Below, piece by piece: positions 1 to 5,889 of a stretch of DNA of 5,889 nucleotides; within the stretch, counting starts at the first letter, position 1, and each line of letters starts with the position of its first letter. A program made the position numbers and the translations under genes. Source of the stretch: an uncultured Sulfuricurvum sp. (GTDB taxonomy: Bacteria > Campylobacterota > Campylobacteria > Campylobacterales > Sulfurimonadaceae); the NCBI RefSeq assembly GCF_937936435.1, contig NZ_CALDDG010000109.1, positions 1-5,889 on the forward strand, written 5' to 3'. A model generated the notes under the pieces. The model did not search any database and was not told where the DNA came from. It was given only the letters and a program-made list of their open reading frames with translations.

Positions 1-1047
1 TCCGATCTCACACCCCTCGGCCAGGATCATCCCCGATTTCGCCGTGACGTTTTTCCCGATCTGATTATTGTTACAGATAACGCACCCGTCGAGCTTGGCA
101 TTTTTACCGATCGTCACGTCGTTCCAGATAACGGTATTACGGATCTTGCTTCCCGCGGCGATCGTGACATTATCACCTATGACGACATTGCTTAGTTTCG
201 ATCCCCGTTTTACCGTCACATCTTTGCCGATCACGACGATTCCGACGACATCGACGCTGTCATCCAGCCCGTTGTCCTCTTCGCAAATCAAAACCCCTTC
301 AGGGTATTTCACCGCTTCGCCGCCGAGTTCAAACTTGATTTTTCCGCTGAGGATATCTTCGTATACGTCACGGTAACTCTCGGGGTTGCCGACGTCACGC
401 CAATACCCCTGTGCATAACCCGCGATCAGATCGATCCCCTGGCGCATCAGCAGAGGAAAAAGATCTTTGGCAAAATCGAAATTCTCGTTTTTCGGAATAT
501 AATCGAGAATCTCGGGTTCGATGATATAGATACCGGTATTGATCGTATCGCTGAAAACTTCTCCCCAGCTCGGTTTTTCGAGAAACTTCTCGATTTTTCC
601 CTCTTCGTTGGCGATAACGACGCCGAACTCCAACGGATTTTCAACCGACGTAAGAGTTATGGTGAGTTTGGAGTTTTTGGCTGTGTGATAGTCGAAAATC
701 TGCTGGAAATCAAAATCGGTCACCAAATCGCCGCTGATGATGATAAAGTTCTCGTTGCCGATAAACTCCTGCGCTTTTTTGACGGCTCCGGCGGTACCGT
801 AATCATCATCCGGAACGACATAGGTGATATTGATCCCCCATTTGCTTCCGTCTTTGAAATACTCTTTGATCACTTCAGGTTTAAAATATAAAAGGACAAT
901 GAATTCTGTAATCCCGAGATTTTTTAAACTCACAATCGTATGTTCCATCATCGGACGGTTCATGATCGGCAGCATCGGTTTGGGGATAGAATTGGTAAGA
1001 GGTTGTATTCGCGTTCCGAAACCGCCTGCCATTACTACAGCTTTCAT
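1..1047 (-). CDS. Sugar-1-phosphate nucleotidyltransferase with beta-helix domain, 5' part (3' end beyond window)
   Basis: This is the first 349 codons of a gene that continues past the left edge with no stop codon. It should couple a hexose 1-phosphate to an NTP, giving a nucleotide sugar for polysaccharide, LPS or glycan synthesis in the cytoplasm. The nucleotidyltransferase signature is at residues 7-18 (AGGFGTRIQPLT), followed by PKPMLP at 22-27. A GTAGAVK substrate loop is at 84-90, the metal-binding GD at 106-107, EKP at 157-159, NTGIYI at 170-175 and WRDVGNPESY at 216-225. From about residue 250, repeats such as VVIGKDV, VVIGDNV and VTIGKNA form a left-handed beta-helix. The ATG at 1047 is chosen because AGGAG lies 5 bases upstream and the signature begins directly after it. 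In Campylobacterota such proteins are often about 830-840 aa and end in a phosphomannomutase-like domain; that is family knowledge, not seen here. The sugar and base (GDP-mannose or ADP/UDP-glucose) cannot be decided. Family assignment is firm, substrate is not. Confidence 0.9.
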   Translation of the reverse strand, partial: MKAVVMAGGFGTRIQPLTNSIPKPMLPIMNRPMMEHTIVSLKNLGITEFIVLLYFKPEVIKEYFKDGSKWGINITYVVPDDDYGTAGAVKKAQEFIGNENFIIISGDLVTDFDFQQIFDYHTAKNSKLTITLTSVENPLEFGVVIANEEGKIEKFLEKPSWGEVFSDTINTGIYIIEPEILDYIPKNENFDFAKDLFPLLMRQGIDLIAGYAQGYWRDVGNPESYRDVYEDILSGKIKFELGGEAVKYPEGVLICEEDNGLDDSVDVVGIVVIGKDVTVKRGSKLSNVVIGDNVTIAAGSKIRNTVIWNDVTIGKNAKLDGCVICNNNQIGKNVTAKSGMILAEGCEIG

Positions 1048-1052
1048 CTAAA

Positions 1053-1057
1053 CTCCT
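1053..1057 (-). promoter_or_regulatory. Ribosome binding site of the nucleotidyltransferase gene
   Basis: On the minus strand AGGAG lies 5 bases before the ATG at 1047. It fixes this start over an ATG at 1063 on the same strand, which opens a different, short frame. Confidence 0.8.
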
Positions 1058-1128
1058 AGTCATAATCTCATGGTTCTACACGCAAATCTTGGTTCAAACA
1101 TAAGCATACGTTCAATCCACAGTTCGAT

Positions 1129-1160
1129 AGTATAGAATAATCTGAGTAAATTTTGTGCAA
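1129..1160 (-). promoter_or_regulatory. Candidate promoter for the nucleotidyltransferase gene
   Basis: Read on the minus strand, TATACT (1134-1129) matches the -10 consensus at five of six positions. A TTGCAC lies at 1160-1155, but the 20-base spacing to it is too long for a normal sigma-70 pair. TATTCT at 1139-1134 would give 15 bases. Campylobacterota sigma-70 promoters often lack a clear -35 box and use an AT-rich upstream stretch, which is present. The implied leader is about 75 bases. This is a pattern match only. Confidence 0.35.
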
Positions 1161-1166
1161 TATAAT
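1161..1166 (+). promoter_or_regulatory. Candidate upstream -10 box (TATAAT) for the pyk transcript
   Basis: This is a perfect TATAAT preceded by AT-rich DNA (TTTTGTGCAA) and without a recognisable -35 box. It would give a leader of about 145 bases before pyk. The same ten bases, TATAATGAAT, recur at 1266, so this may be a second promoter, a remnant, or chance in AT-rich DNA. Confidence 0.3.
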
Positions 1167-1265
1167 GAATTAATCACTATTTTATCTCGATTAAATTACA
1201 ATTGAGCATCTACACAGAGATGGTTTCAGCCCCTTTTCGTAACCGATACGTAATTTAAAAATACT

Positions 1266-1271
1266 TATAAT
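1266..1271 (+). promoter_or_regulatory. Candidate -10 box (TATAAT) of the pyk promoter
   Basis: This is a perfect TATAAT just downstream of an AT-rich run (TAATTTAAAAATACT), with no good -35 box, as is usual for Campylobacterota sigma-70 promoters. Transcription would begin near 1278, giving a leader of about 40 bases to the ATG at 1320. This start site coincides with the alternative TTG codon at 1278, which argues against that codon as the translation start. Confidence 0.5.
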
Positions 1272-1308
1272 GAATGATTGCGTAATATCATTAAACTTCA
1301 TAAACGAC

Positions 1309-1312
1309 AGGA
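1309..1312 (+). promoter_or_regulatory. Ribosome binding site deciding the pyk start
   Basis: AGGA lies 7 bases before the ATG at 1320. The upstream in-frame TTG at 1278 has no purine-rich site at a suitable distance, so the ATG is the preferred start. Confidence 0.7.
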
Positions 1313-1319
1313 TTACCCT

Positions 1320-3161
1320 ATGCTGGATCAGGCCTTGATGCACTCGGCGCTCGAAGATTTACAGACACTGCGATCCGAACTCCTCGCCGCGCGCGAAAAT
1401 ATGGATCAAAATCACCCGCACTATAAAAGCCTTCTGAATCTAAGACAATATCTTATTTTGCGCAGTCAAGACCTGACCCGGCTTCAAGAAAAACTGTTTA
1501 TGCTCTCTCTTTCGTCGTTGGGACGCTCCTTTGCTCATGTCGCGGCAAGCATCGACACCCTTTATGATCAGTTGAATACCTCTTTGGGACAAGACGCGAT
1601 CAGCGAAGAGCTGAGTCGGGAATTCCATCATCTCAGTATTGCCGAGGCGATGGAGATCGCGGCCCGCAATTCCCAAGCCCTCTTCGGTGGAAAATTCAGT
1701 ACCGATTTGAGCCGCCAAACGACGGCAGTCATGGTAACTCTCCCCTCTCATGCGGCACAAAATGAAGGTGCCTTAATCCGACAGCTGGCACACAGCGGCG
1801 TTAATGTTTTCCGGATCAATACCGCCCACGACACCCCGGATGTTTGGCAGGCGATGGCCGATGTCATCGCCCAAATCAATACCGGACGCGAGCCGGAAGA
1901 AAAAATTAAAATTTTTGTCGATCTCGCAGGCCCGAAAATCCGTACGGGGGAAGTACGTCAATTACTCACTCCGTTGGCTATCGGAAGCAACAAACGGGAA
2001 AAAGAGATCCTCATCCGTCACACAGAAGAGATGACGAAGCCCGAGAGCGTCGATCCGGTATCGCTTAAAAATATTCCGGCACAGATTTCCATCAAAGAGA
2101 AACTCTATAACCTCATTACAATGGAATCCATTGTTTTGATCGTTGACGCAAACGGAAAAAATGCGTCTGTCCGAATTACCGAAATTACTCCGACAGGGAT
2201 CAAAGGTTTTATCAGCCGAAAAGTCTTTATCGATCACACCTCAACGCTCTCCGTCGACGGGAAAAAAAGAAAAATCCGCCATATCGCTCCCCAAACCGAT
2301 CCGATTCGTCTTTTCACCGGTGATGAGCTGATCATAACCGAGAAAGAAATTTTCGGACGATCCGCATTGCTTGATGAAGCGGGCAACGTCTTGGAACCTG
2401 CCGTTATACGGTGCAGTTTCGGGGGGATGCTCTCCGCAATCCAAACCGGAGAAAACATCTTTATTGATGACGGAAAAATCGCTCTCAAGGTTATCTCGAA
2501 CGATGAAGATTCGGTAAGATGCCGCGTCATCAATGCCAAAAGTAACGGAACGCTTCTCAAAGCGGAGAAAGGGATTAATTTTCCCGATACCTATATCAAA
2601 ACACCTGCCATCACCGATGCGGATCGCGAAAACGCTCTAAGCGTCCTAGGATTTGCCGACAGTCTCAGCATCTCGTTTTGCCAAAGTGCCGAAGATATCC
2701 GATCGATTCAAAAGCTCCTTTTGGAAAATGGACGCAACGACATCGGCATCATTGCCAAAATCGAAACCAAACAAGCCGTATCGGCAATGCCCGAAATTCT
2801 TAGTGCCCTTTTAGACTCCGAAAACAGCGGTGTAATGATCGCACGGGGTGATTTGGCGATTGAAGTGGGATTTGAAAATATGGCCTATATCCAAGAAGCC
2901 CTTTTGGACATCTGCGATGCCGCCCATCTCCCCGTCATTTGGGCGACACAGGTTTTAGAGAGCAAAATGAAAAGCAACCTCCCCAGCCGGGCGGAAGTAA
3001 CCGATGCGGCAATGGCGGGACGGGCCGAGTGCGTCATGCTGAACAAAGGGGCCTTTGCCATCGACACTATCGACGTTCTAACCCGTATTTTGGATGATAT
3101 GCACCGTATTTCAAAGAAAAACAAACAGCTTCTTCAACGCGAAACGTTGTGGAACATCTAA
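1320..3161 (+). CDS. pyk: Long-form pyruvate kinase with N-terminal extension and no C-terminal regulatory domain
   Basis: This 613-residue enzyme should transfer phosphate from PEP to ADP, giving pyruvate and ATP in the cytoplasm. Residues 1 to about 130 form an extra, mostly helical region containing SLSSLGR (64-70). It is typical of the long-form pyruvate kinases of various proteobacteria and absent from the common type of about 470 aa. The barrel follows: FRINTAHD (174-181), DLAGPKIRTG (201-210), FIDDGK (381-386), KGINFPDT (417-424), AKIE (479-482), ARGD (508-511), WATQVLES (541-548), SRAEVTDAA (556-564) and MLNKGAF (573-579). The catalytic set (Lys480, Glu482, Asp511, Thr543) is intact. 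About 205 residues separate the IRTG and KGINFP motifs, roughly twice the usual domain B. Only 34 residues follow MLNKGAF, so the allosteric C-terminal domain is missing. A TTG at 1278 would add 14 residues but lacks a ribosome site. It stands 75 bases before pta on the same strand. The family is clear; activity in vivo and effectors are inferred. Confidence 0.9.
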   Translation: MLDQALMHSALEDLQTLRSELLAARENMDQNHPHYKSLLNLRQYLILRSQDLTRLQEKLFMLSLSSLGRSFAHVAASIDTLYDQLNTSLGQDAISEELSREFHHLSIAEAMEIAARNSQALFGGKFSTDLSRQTTAVMVTLPSHAAQNEGALIRQLAHSGVNVFRINTAHDTPDVWQAMADVIAQINTGREPEEKIKIFVDLAGPKIRTGEVRQLLTPLAIGSNKREKEILIRHTEEMTKPESVDPVSLKNIPAQISIKEKLYNLITMESIVLIVDANGKNASVRITEITPTGIKGFISRKVFIDHTSTLSVDGKKRKIRHIAPQTDPIRLFTGDELIITEKEIFGRSALLDEAGNVLEPAVIRCSFGGMLSAIQTGENIFIDDGKIALKVISNDEDSVRCRVINAKSNGTLLKAEKGINFPDTYIKTPAITDADRENALSVLGFADSLSISFCQSAEDIRSIQKLLLENGRNDIGIIAKIETKQAVSAMPEILSALLDSENSGVMIARGDLAIEVGFENMAYIQEALLDICDAAHLPVIWATQVLESKMKSNLPSRAEVTDAAMAGRAECVMLNKGAFAIDTIDVLTRILDDMHRISKKNKQLLQRETLWNI

Positions 3162-3174
3162 ATCGGGACTGACA

Positions 3175-3200
3175 AACGCTTGGATAAAGGGCGTTATTTT
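3175..3200 (+). terminator. Weak hairpin after pyk, possible attenuating terminator
   Basis: AACGC (3175-3179) pairs perfectly with GCGTT (3191-3195). Two further G-U pairs can extend the stem to 7 bp around a 7-base loop, and ATTTT follows directly. The stem is short and the T run has only four bases, so full termination is doubtful. It overlaps the candidate pta promoter. Confidence 0.25.
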
Positions 3201-3208
3201 AGTATGAT
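3180..3208 (+). promoter_or_regulatory. Candidate sigma-70 promoter of pta-ackA
   Basis: TTGGAT (3180-3185) and TATGAT (3203-3208) are separated by 17 bases, with a T-rich spacer end (TTATTTTAG). The -10 matches five of six consensus positions; the -35 keeps the TTG. The start would be near 3215, giving a leader of about 22 bases. This would allow pta-ackA to be expressed without pyk. Confidence 0.5.
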
Positions 3209-3224
3209 GTAATCACCAAAAGTC

Positions 3225-3229
3225 GGGAG
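3225..3229 (+). promoter_or_regulatory. Ribosome binding site of pta
   Basis: GGGAG lies 7 bases before the ATG at 3237 and supports that start. Confidence 0.7.
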
Positions 3230-3236
3230 TATATTT

Positions 3237-5324
3237 ATGGGTATCAAAAATCTCTATATTGCTTCTTTGGAATCCAATGCGGGATCGCTGCTCGTCTCGA
3301 TGGGAATCATGCAGCTGCTCAAAAGCCGTATCGAAAAACTCGCTTTTTTTCGTCCGATTATCGAAGAGACATCCTCCGTCGATAACGACAGCCATTTTAT
3401 GATTACCCATTTCCAACTCGATCAAAGAATAGAAGAGAGTTACGGGATGAAACTCTCCGAAGCCGAAACCCTTATCGCGGAGGGCAAAGAAAACGTAATG
3501 ATCGAAAGATTGATTGCCCGCTACCGACGATTTGCAGATCAATACGATTTTGTTCTGATCGAGGGACTTAACCGTTCCGCATTCGACAAAGCACTCGAGC
3601 GCGATCCAAACCTCATCATTGCCAAAAATCTTCAGGCTCCCTTCATCAGCGTCATCAGCGGCAAAGAAAAAAGCTTTGATCAAATTGTGCACGAGATGAC
3701 TCTTGAAGATACGGCTATTCTCCATGAACATGATGAGCATCTTGCCCTTTTTGTGAATCGTCTCGACGAACAAAATCTGATACGTCTGCGCACAGAGTAT
3801 TCCCATACGAATCTACCTGCATTTTTTATCCCCGAAATCGACGAACTAAATATGCCTAGCGTCGGAGAAATCCAAGAAGCGCTGCGCTGCGAACACATTT
3901 TGGGCTCATCGTCCAGCCTTGAACGGATTGTCCGTCGCCCTAAAATCGCCGCCATGAATGCCGAACATCTCCTCGAACATCTCCAAGAGGGAGATTTCGT
4001 AATTGTCCCCGGAGATCGAGCGGATATCATCTTGACGGTTCTCGGCGCCAACTATGCGAAAAACTTCCCCTCGATTGCGGGGGTGCTGCTATGCGGAGGG
4101 CTCATCCCATCCCAGCCGTTTCTGGAACTGCTGCATGGGCTTGATTTTGACACGATCCCTGTTTTGAGCATCGAAACGGACACCTACGACACCATTGTAC
4201 ATATTGAGCAAGTCACCTCGACCATCCGTCCGCAATATCACCGCAAAATCGCTCTTGCGATGAGGGGATTTACGGATGCCGTCGACGAAACGGTACTTCT
4301 GGGACGCTTGAAAGCGCCTCAAAGTCCGGTGATGACACCTCAGATGTTTGAATACACTCTCTTCGAACGAGCACGAAAACGGCGACAGAGGATCGTTCTG
4401 CCCGAAAGCGGCGACGAGCGGATTTTACATGCCGCCGAAATCTTGTTACAGCGCAATGCCGTTGATCTGATCTTGCTCGGAGAGCGTGAAACGGTTCTTC
4501 ACCATGCAATGAAACTCGGACTTGATCTTTCTAAAGCAACGATAATCAATCCTGCAGAATCGGAGTTGAACGAACGTTATATTACCGATGTGTATGCGAT
4601 GCGTCGTCACAAAGGGATGACGATCAATGCGGCCAAAGACGCTCTCGCCCATCCTACCTACTTTGCGACGATGATGGTTCAGAGCGGCGATGCCGACGGT
4701 ATGGTTTCAGGAGCGATCCATACGACGCAGGATACGATCCGCCCCGCCTTGCAGATTATCAAAACGACACCCGATATTTCTCTCGTATCGAGCCTCTTTT
4801 TCATGTGTCTGGACGCCAGAGTTCTGGTCTATGCCGATTGTGCCGTCAATCTGAATCCGAGCGCCGCAGAGCTTGCCGAGATCGCCATCGCATCGGCCAA
4901 AAGCGCATCGATGTTCGGAATCGAACCGCGCATCGCAATGCTCTCGTATTCGACCGGAAACTCAGGGCACGGCGACGACGTCGAAAAAGTCCGGCAGGCG
5001 ACCCAAATCGTCAAACAACGCCGCCCAGACCTGATGATCGAGGGACCGATCCAGTATGACGCCGCCATAGACCCCGATGTCGCCCGTATCAAACTCCCAG
5101 ACAGCCCTGTCGCCGGAAGAGCGACCGTCTTTATTTTTCCCGATCTCAATACCGGAAACAATACCTACAAGGCGGTACAGCGTTCTGCCGGAGCGATCGC
5201 TATCGGTCCGGTATTACAAGGGTTGAATAAACCGGTAAACGACCTCAGCCGCGGGTGTGAAATCCCCGATATCGTCAATACGGTATTGATCACGGCAATT
5301 CAGGCACAAGAGGAGAGTGTATGA
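3237..5324 (+). CDS. pta: Phosphate acetyltransferase, long three-domain form
   Basis: This 695-residue enzyme interconverts acetyl-CoA plus phosphate with acetyl phosphate plus CoA. Residues 1 to about 215 form a P-loop NTPase-like domain of the dethiobiotin-synthetase type. Residues of about 217-325 form the DRTGG domain (GDRADI at 259-264, GVLLCGGLIP at 282-291). Residues of about 370-690 are the catalytic domain, the part shared with short Pta proteins of about 330 aa. Conserved blocks in it are RIVLPESGDERILHAAE (385-401), SGDADGMVSGA (483-493), IRPALQ (501-506), LSYSTGNSGHGDD (569-581), GPIQYDAA (603-610) and GRATVFIFPDLNTGN (627-641). The NDLSRG motif (668-673) carries Ser671 and Arg672, with Asp678 following; these match catalytic Ser309, Arg310 and Asp316 of the Methanosarcina enzyme in spacing. 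The length is near that of E. coli Pta (714 aa). The N-terminal loop at 10-22 lacks the P-loop lysine. The last codons overlap ackA by four bases, indicating one transcript and a shared acetate pathway. Confidence 0.96.
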   Translation: MGIKNLYIASLESNAGSLLVSMGIMQLLKSRIEKLAFFRPIIEETSSVDNDSHFMITHFQLDQRIEESYGMKLSEAETLIAEGKENVMIERLIARYRRFADQYDFVLIEGLNRSAFDKALERDPNLIIAKNLQAPFISVISGKEKSFDQIVHEMTLEDTAILHEHDEHLALFVNRLDEQNLIRLRTEYSHTNLPAFFIPEIDELNMPSVGEIQEALRCEHILGSSSSLERIVRRPKIAAMNAEHLLEHLQEGDFVIVPGDRADIILTVLGANYAKNFPSIAGVLLCGGLIPSQPFLELLHGLDFDTIPVLSIETDTYDTIVHIEQVTSTIRPQYHRKIALAMRGFTDAVDETVLLGRLKAPQSPVMTPQMFEYTLFERARKRRQRIVLPESGDERILHAAEILLQRNAVDLILLGERETVLHHAMKLGLDLSKATIINPAESELNERYITDVYAMRRHKGMTINAAKDALAHPTYFATMMVQSGDADGMVSGAIHTTQDTIRPALQIIKTTPDISLVSSLFFMCLDARVLVYADCAVNLNPSAAELAEIAIASAKSASMFGIEPRIAMLSYSTGNSGHGDDVEKVRQATQIVKQRRPDLMIEGPIQYDAAIDPDVARIKLPDSPVAGRATVFIFPDLNTGNNTYKAVQRSAGAIAIGPVLQGLNKPVNDLSRGCEIPDIVNTVLITAIQAQEESV
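5311..5315 (+). promoter_or_regulatory. Ribosome binding site of ackA inside the end of pta
   Basis: AGGAG lies 5 bases before the ATG at 5321. It sits within the last codons of pta, and the start and stop codons share ATGA (5321-5324). This arrangement favours translational coupling and balanced synthesis of the two enzymes. Confidence 0.8.
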
Positions 5325-5889
5325 GTATTTTGGTTATTAATGCAGGCAGTTCATCCATCAAATATACCCTATACAAAGCAATAACACTGACACCGATCAC
5401 CCACGGGCTAATCGAAGAGATTACCGACCACCACGCCGGATTTCTCCTGCTCGAAGAGCAGCTTCGTCTTCACGGATACGATTTCAGTTCCATCGAAGCG
5501 ATCGGTCACCGTGTCGTACACGGCGGGGAACATTTTAATGCTCCGGCGTTGATCGACGACGACGTCTTGTATGAGATCGTCTCATTTTCCGTTTTGGCTC
5601 CTTTGCACAATCCCGCTAATCTCGACGGTATCTATGCCGCACGTCAAATCGCGCCGCATGTGCCGCATATCGCCGTTTTTGACACCGCGTTTCACCAAAG
5701 CATGCCCCCTTATGCCTACCGCTATCCTCTGCCGAATAAACTCTATACCGACGACAAGGTACGCCGTTACGGCTTCCACGGAACCTCCTACCGCTACGTT
5801 TCCGCACAAGCGGCATTGCTCCTTGATCGTCCCCTTCAGACACTGAACCTGATAGCCTTTCATATCGGAAACGGGGTAAGTGCCTGTGC
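5321..5889 (+). CDS. ackA: Acetate kinase, N-terminal 189 residues (3' end beyond window)
   Basis: This enzyme interconverts acetyl phosphate plus ADP with acetate plus ATP; it is the partner of Pta. The window holds 189 codons of a protein usually near 400 aa. Visible signatures are VINAGSSSIKY (5-15, with Asn7), GHRVVHGGEHF (62-72), APLHNPAN (93-100), VFDTAFHQSMPPYAY (119-133), RRYGFHGTSY (148-157) and FHIGNG (180-185). Against the Methanosarcina thermophila enzyme, Arg91, His123, Asp148, His180 and His208 correspond to Arg64, His96, Asp121, His153 and His181, all present. Two oddities stand out. The His of the usual GFHGTSH motif is Tyr157. The stretch between the phosphate-binding loop and GHRVVHGG is about 27 residues shorter than in Methanosarcina. 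The reading frame is open to the window edge, so there is no sign of a pseudogene, though the 3' half is unseen. Confidence 0.96.
   Translation, partial: MSILVINAGSSSIKYTLYKAITLTPITHGLIEEITDHHAGFLLLEEQLRLHGYDFSSIEAIGHRVVHGGEHFNAPALIDDDVLYEIVSFSVLAPLHNPANLDGIYAARQIAPHVPHIAVFDTAFHQSMPPYAYRYPLPNKLYTDDKVRRYGFHGTSYRYVSAQAALLLDRPLQTLNLIAFHIGNGVSAC

Noticed and set aside
68..376. Plus-strand open frame of 102 codons
   Set aside because: It lies antisense to the beta-helix part of the nucleotidyltransferase; the Ser/Thr/Pro-rich translation is typical of a shadow frame.
1278..1319. TTG start for pyk adding 14 residues
   Set aside because: There is no ribosome site before it, it coincides with the predicted transcription start behind TATAAT at 1266, and the ATG at 1320 has AGGA at a good distance.
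1048..1319. Possible small RNA or small protein in the divergent gap
   Set aside because: No hairpin with a T run, no short frame with a ribosome site and no riboswitch-like pairing was seen; the gap is explained by two divergent promoters.
1962..2560. Minus-strand frames of 91 and 108 codons opposite pyk
   Set aside because: They overlap each other and the conserved pyk frame, and neither shows a recognisable motif.
3643..3660. Tandem 9-base repeat TCATCAGCG x2
   Set aside because: It is in frame inside pta, encodes an ordinary beta-strand and turn (ISVISG), and two copies are too few to suggest an active repeat.
3213..3806. Minus-strand open frame of 197 codons opposite pta
   Set aside because: It lies antisense to the well-conserved pta coding sequence, has no ribosome site that stands out, and its translation resembles no family; it is a shadow of pta codon usage.

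Overview
The window looks like chromosomal DNA of a Campylobacterota (epsilonproteobacterial) sulfur or hydrogen oxidiser, most likely close to Sulfuricurvum or Sulfurimonas. This placement is inferred from three things: the long-form pyruvate kinase, the way the encoded proteins read, and AT-rich promoter spacers beside coding DNA of moderate GC. No rRNA or other marker gene is present to prove it. I see no mobile element, CRISPR array, tRNA or rRNA.

Left part (1-1047, minus strand): the first 349 codons of a sugar-1-phosphate nucleotidyltransferase, a GDP-mannose or ADP/UDP-glucose pyrophosphorylase type enzyme. Its catalytic domain is followed by left-handed beta-helix hexapeptide repeats. 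The gene runs off the left edge. Relatives in this group often continue into a phosphomannomutase/phosphoglucomutase domain, which cannot be seen here.

Middle (1048-1319): a 272-base AT-rich divergent intergenic region with candidate -10 boxes on both strands, including an exact 10-base direct repeat, TATAATGAAT, at 1161 and 1266.

Right part (1320-5889, plus strand): three energy-metabolism genes in one direction. The first is an unusual long-form pyruvate kinase (613 aa) with an N-terminal extension, an enlarged central domain and no C-terminal regulatory domain. After a 75-base gap with its own likely promoter comes pta, a long-form phosphotransacetylase (695 aa). Its stop codon overlaps the start of ackA (acetate kinase) by four bases, and ackA runs off the right edge.

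Together the plus-strand genes encode the two ATP-yielding ends of a path from phosphoenolpyruvate to acetate: PEP to pyruvate (pyk), and acetyl-CoA through acetyl phosphate to acetate (pta-ackA). Run in reverse, pta-ackA would activate acetate to acetyl-CoA. The connecting pyruvate-to-acetyl-CoA enzyme is not in the window. I found no clearly new system. The points worth attention are residue-level departures from textbook enzymes: an altered K+ site in the pyruvate kinase, a degenerate P-loop in Pta, and a His-to-Tyr change plus a short N-terminal lobe in AckA.
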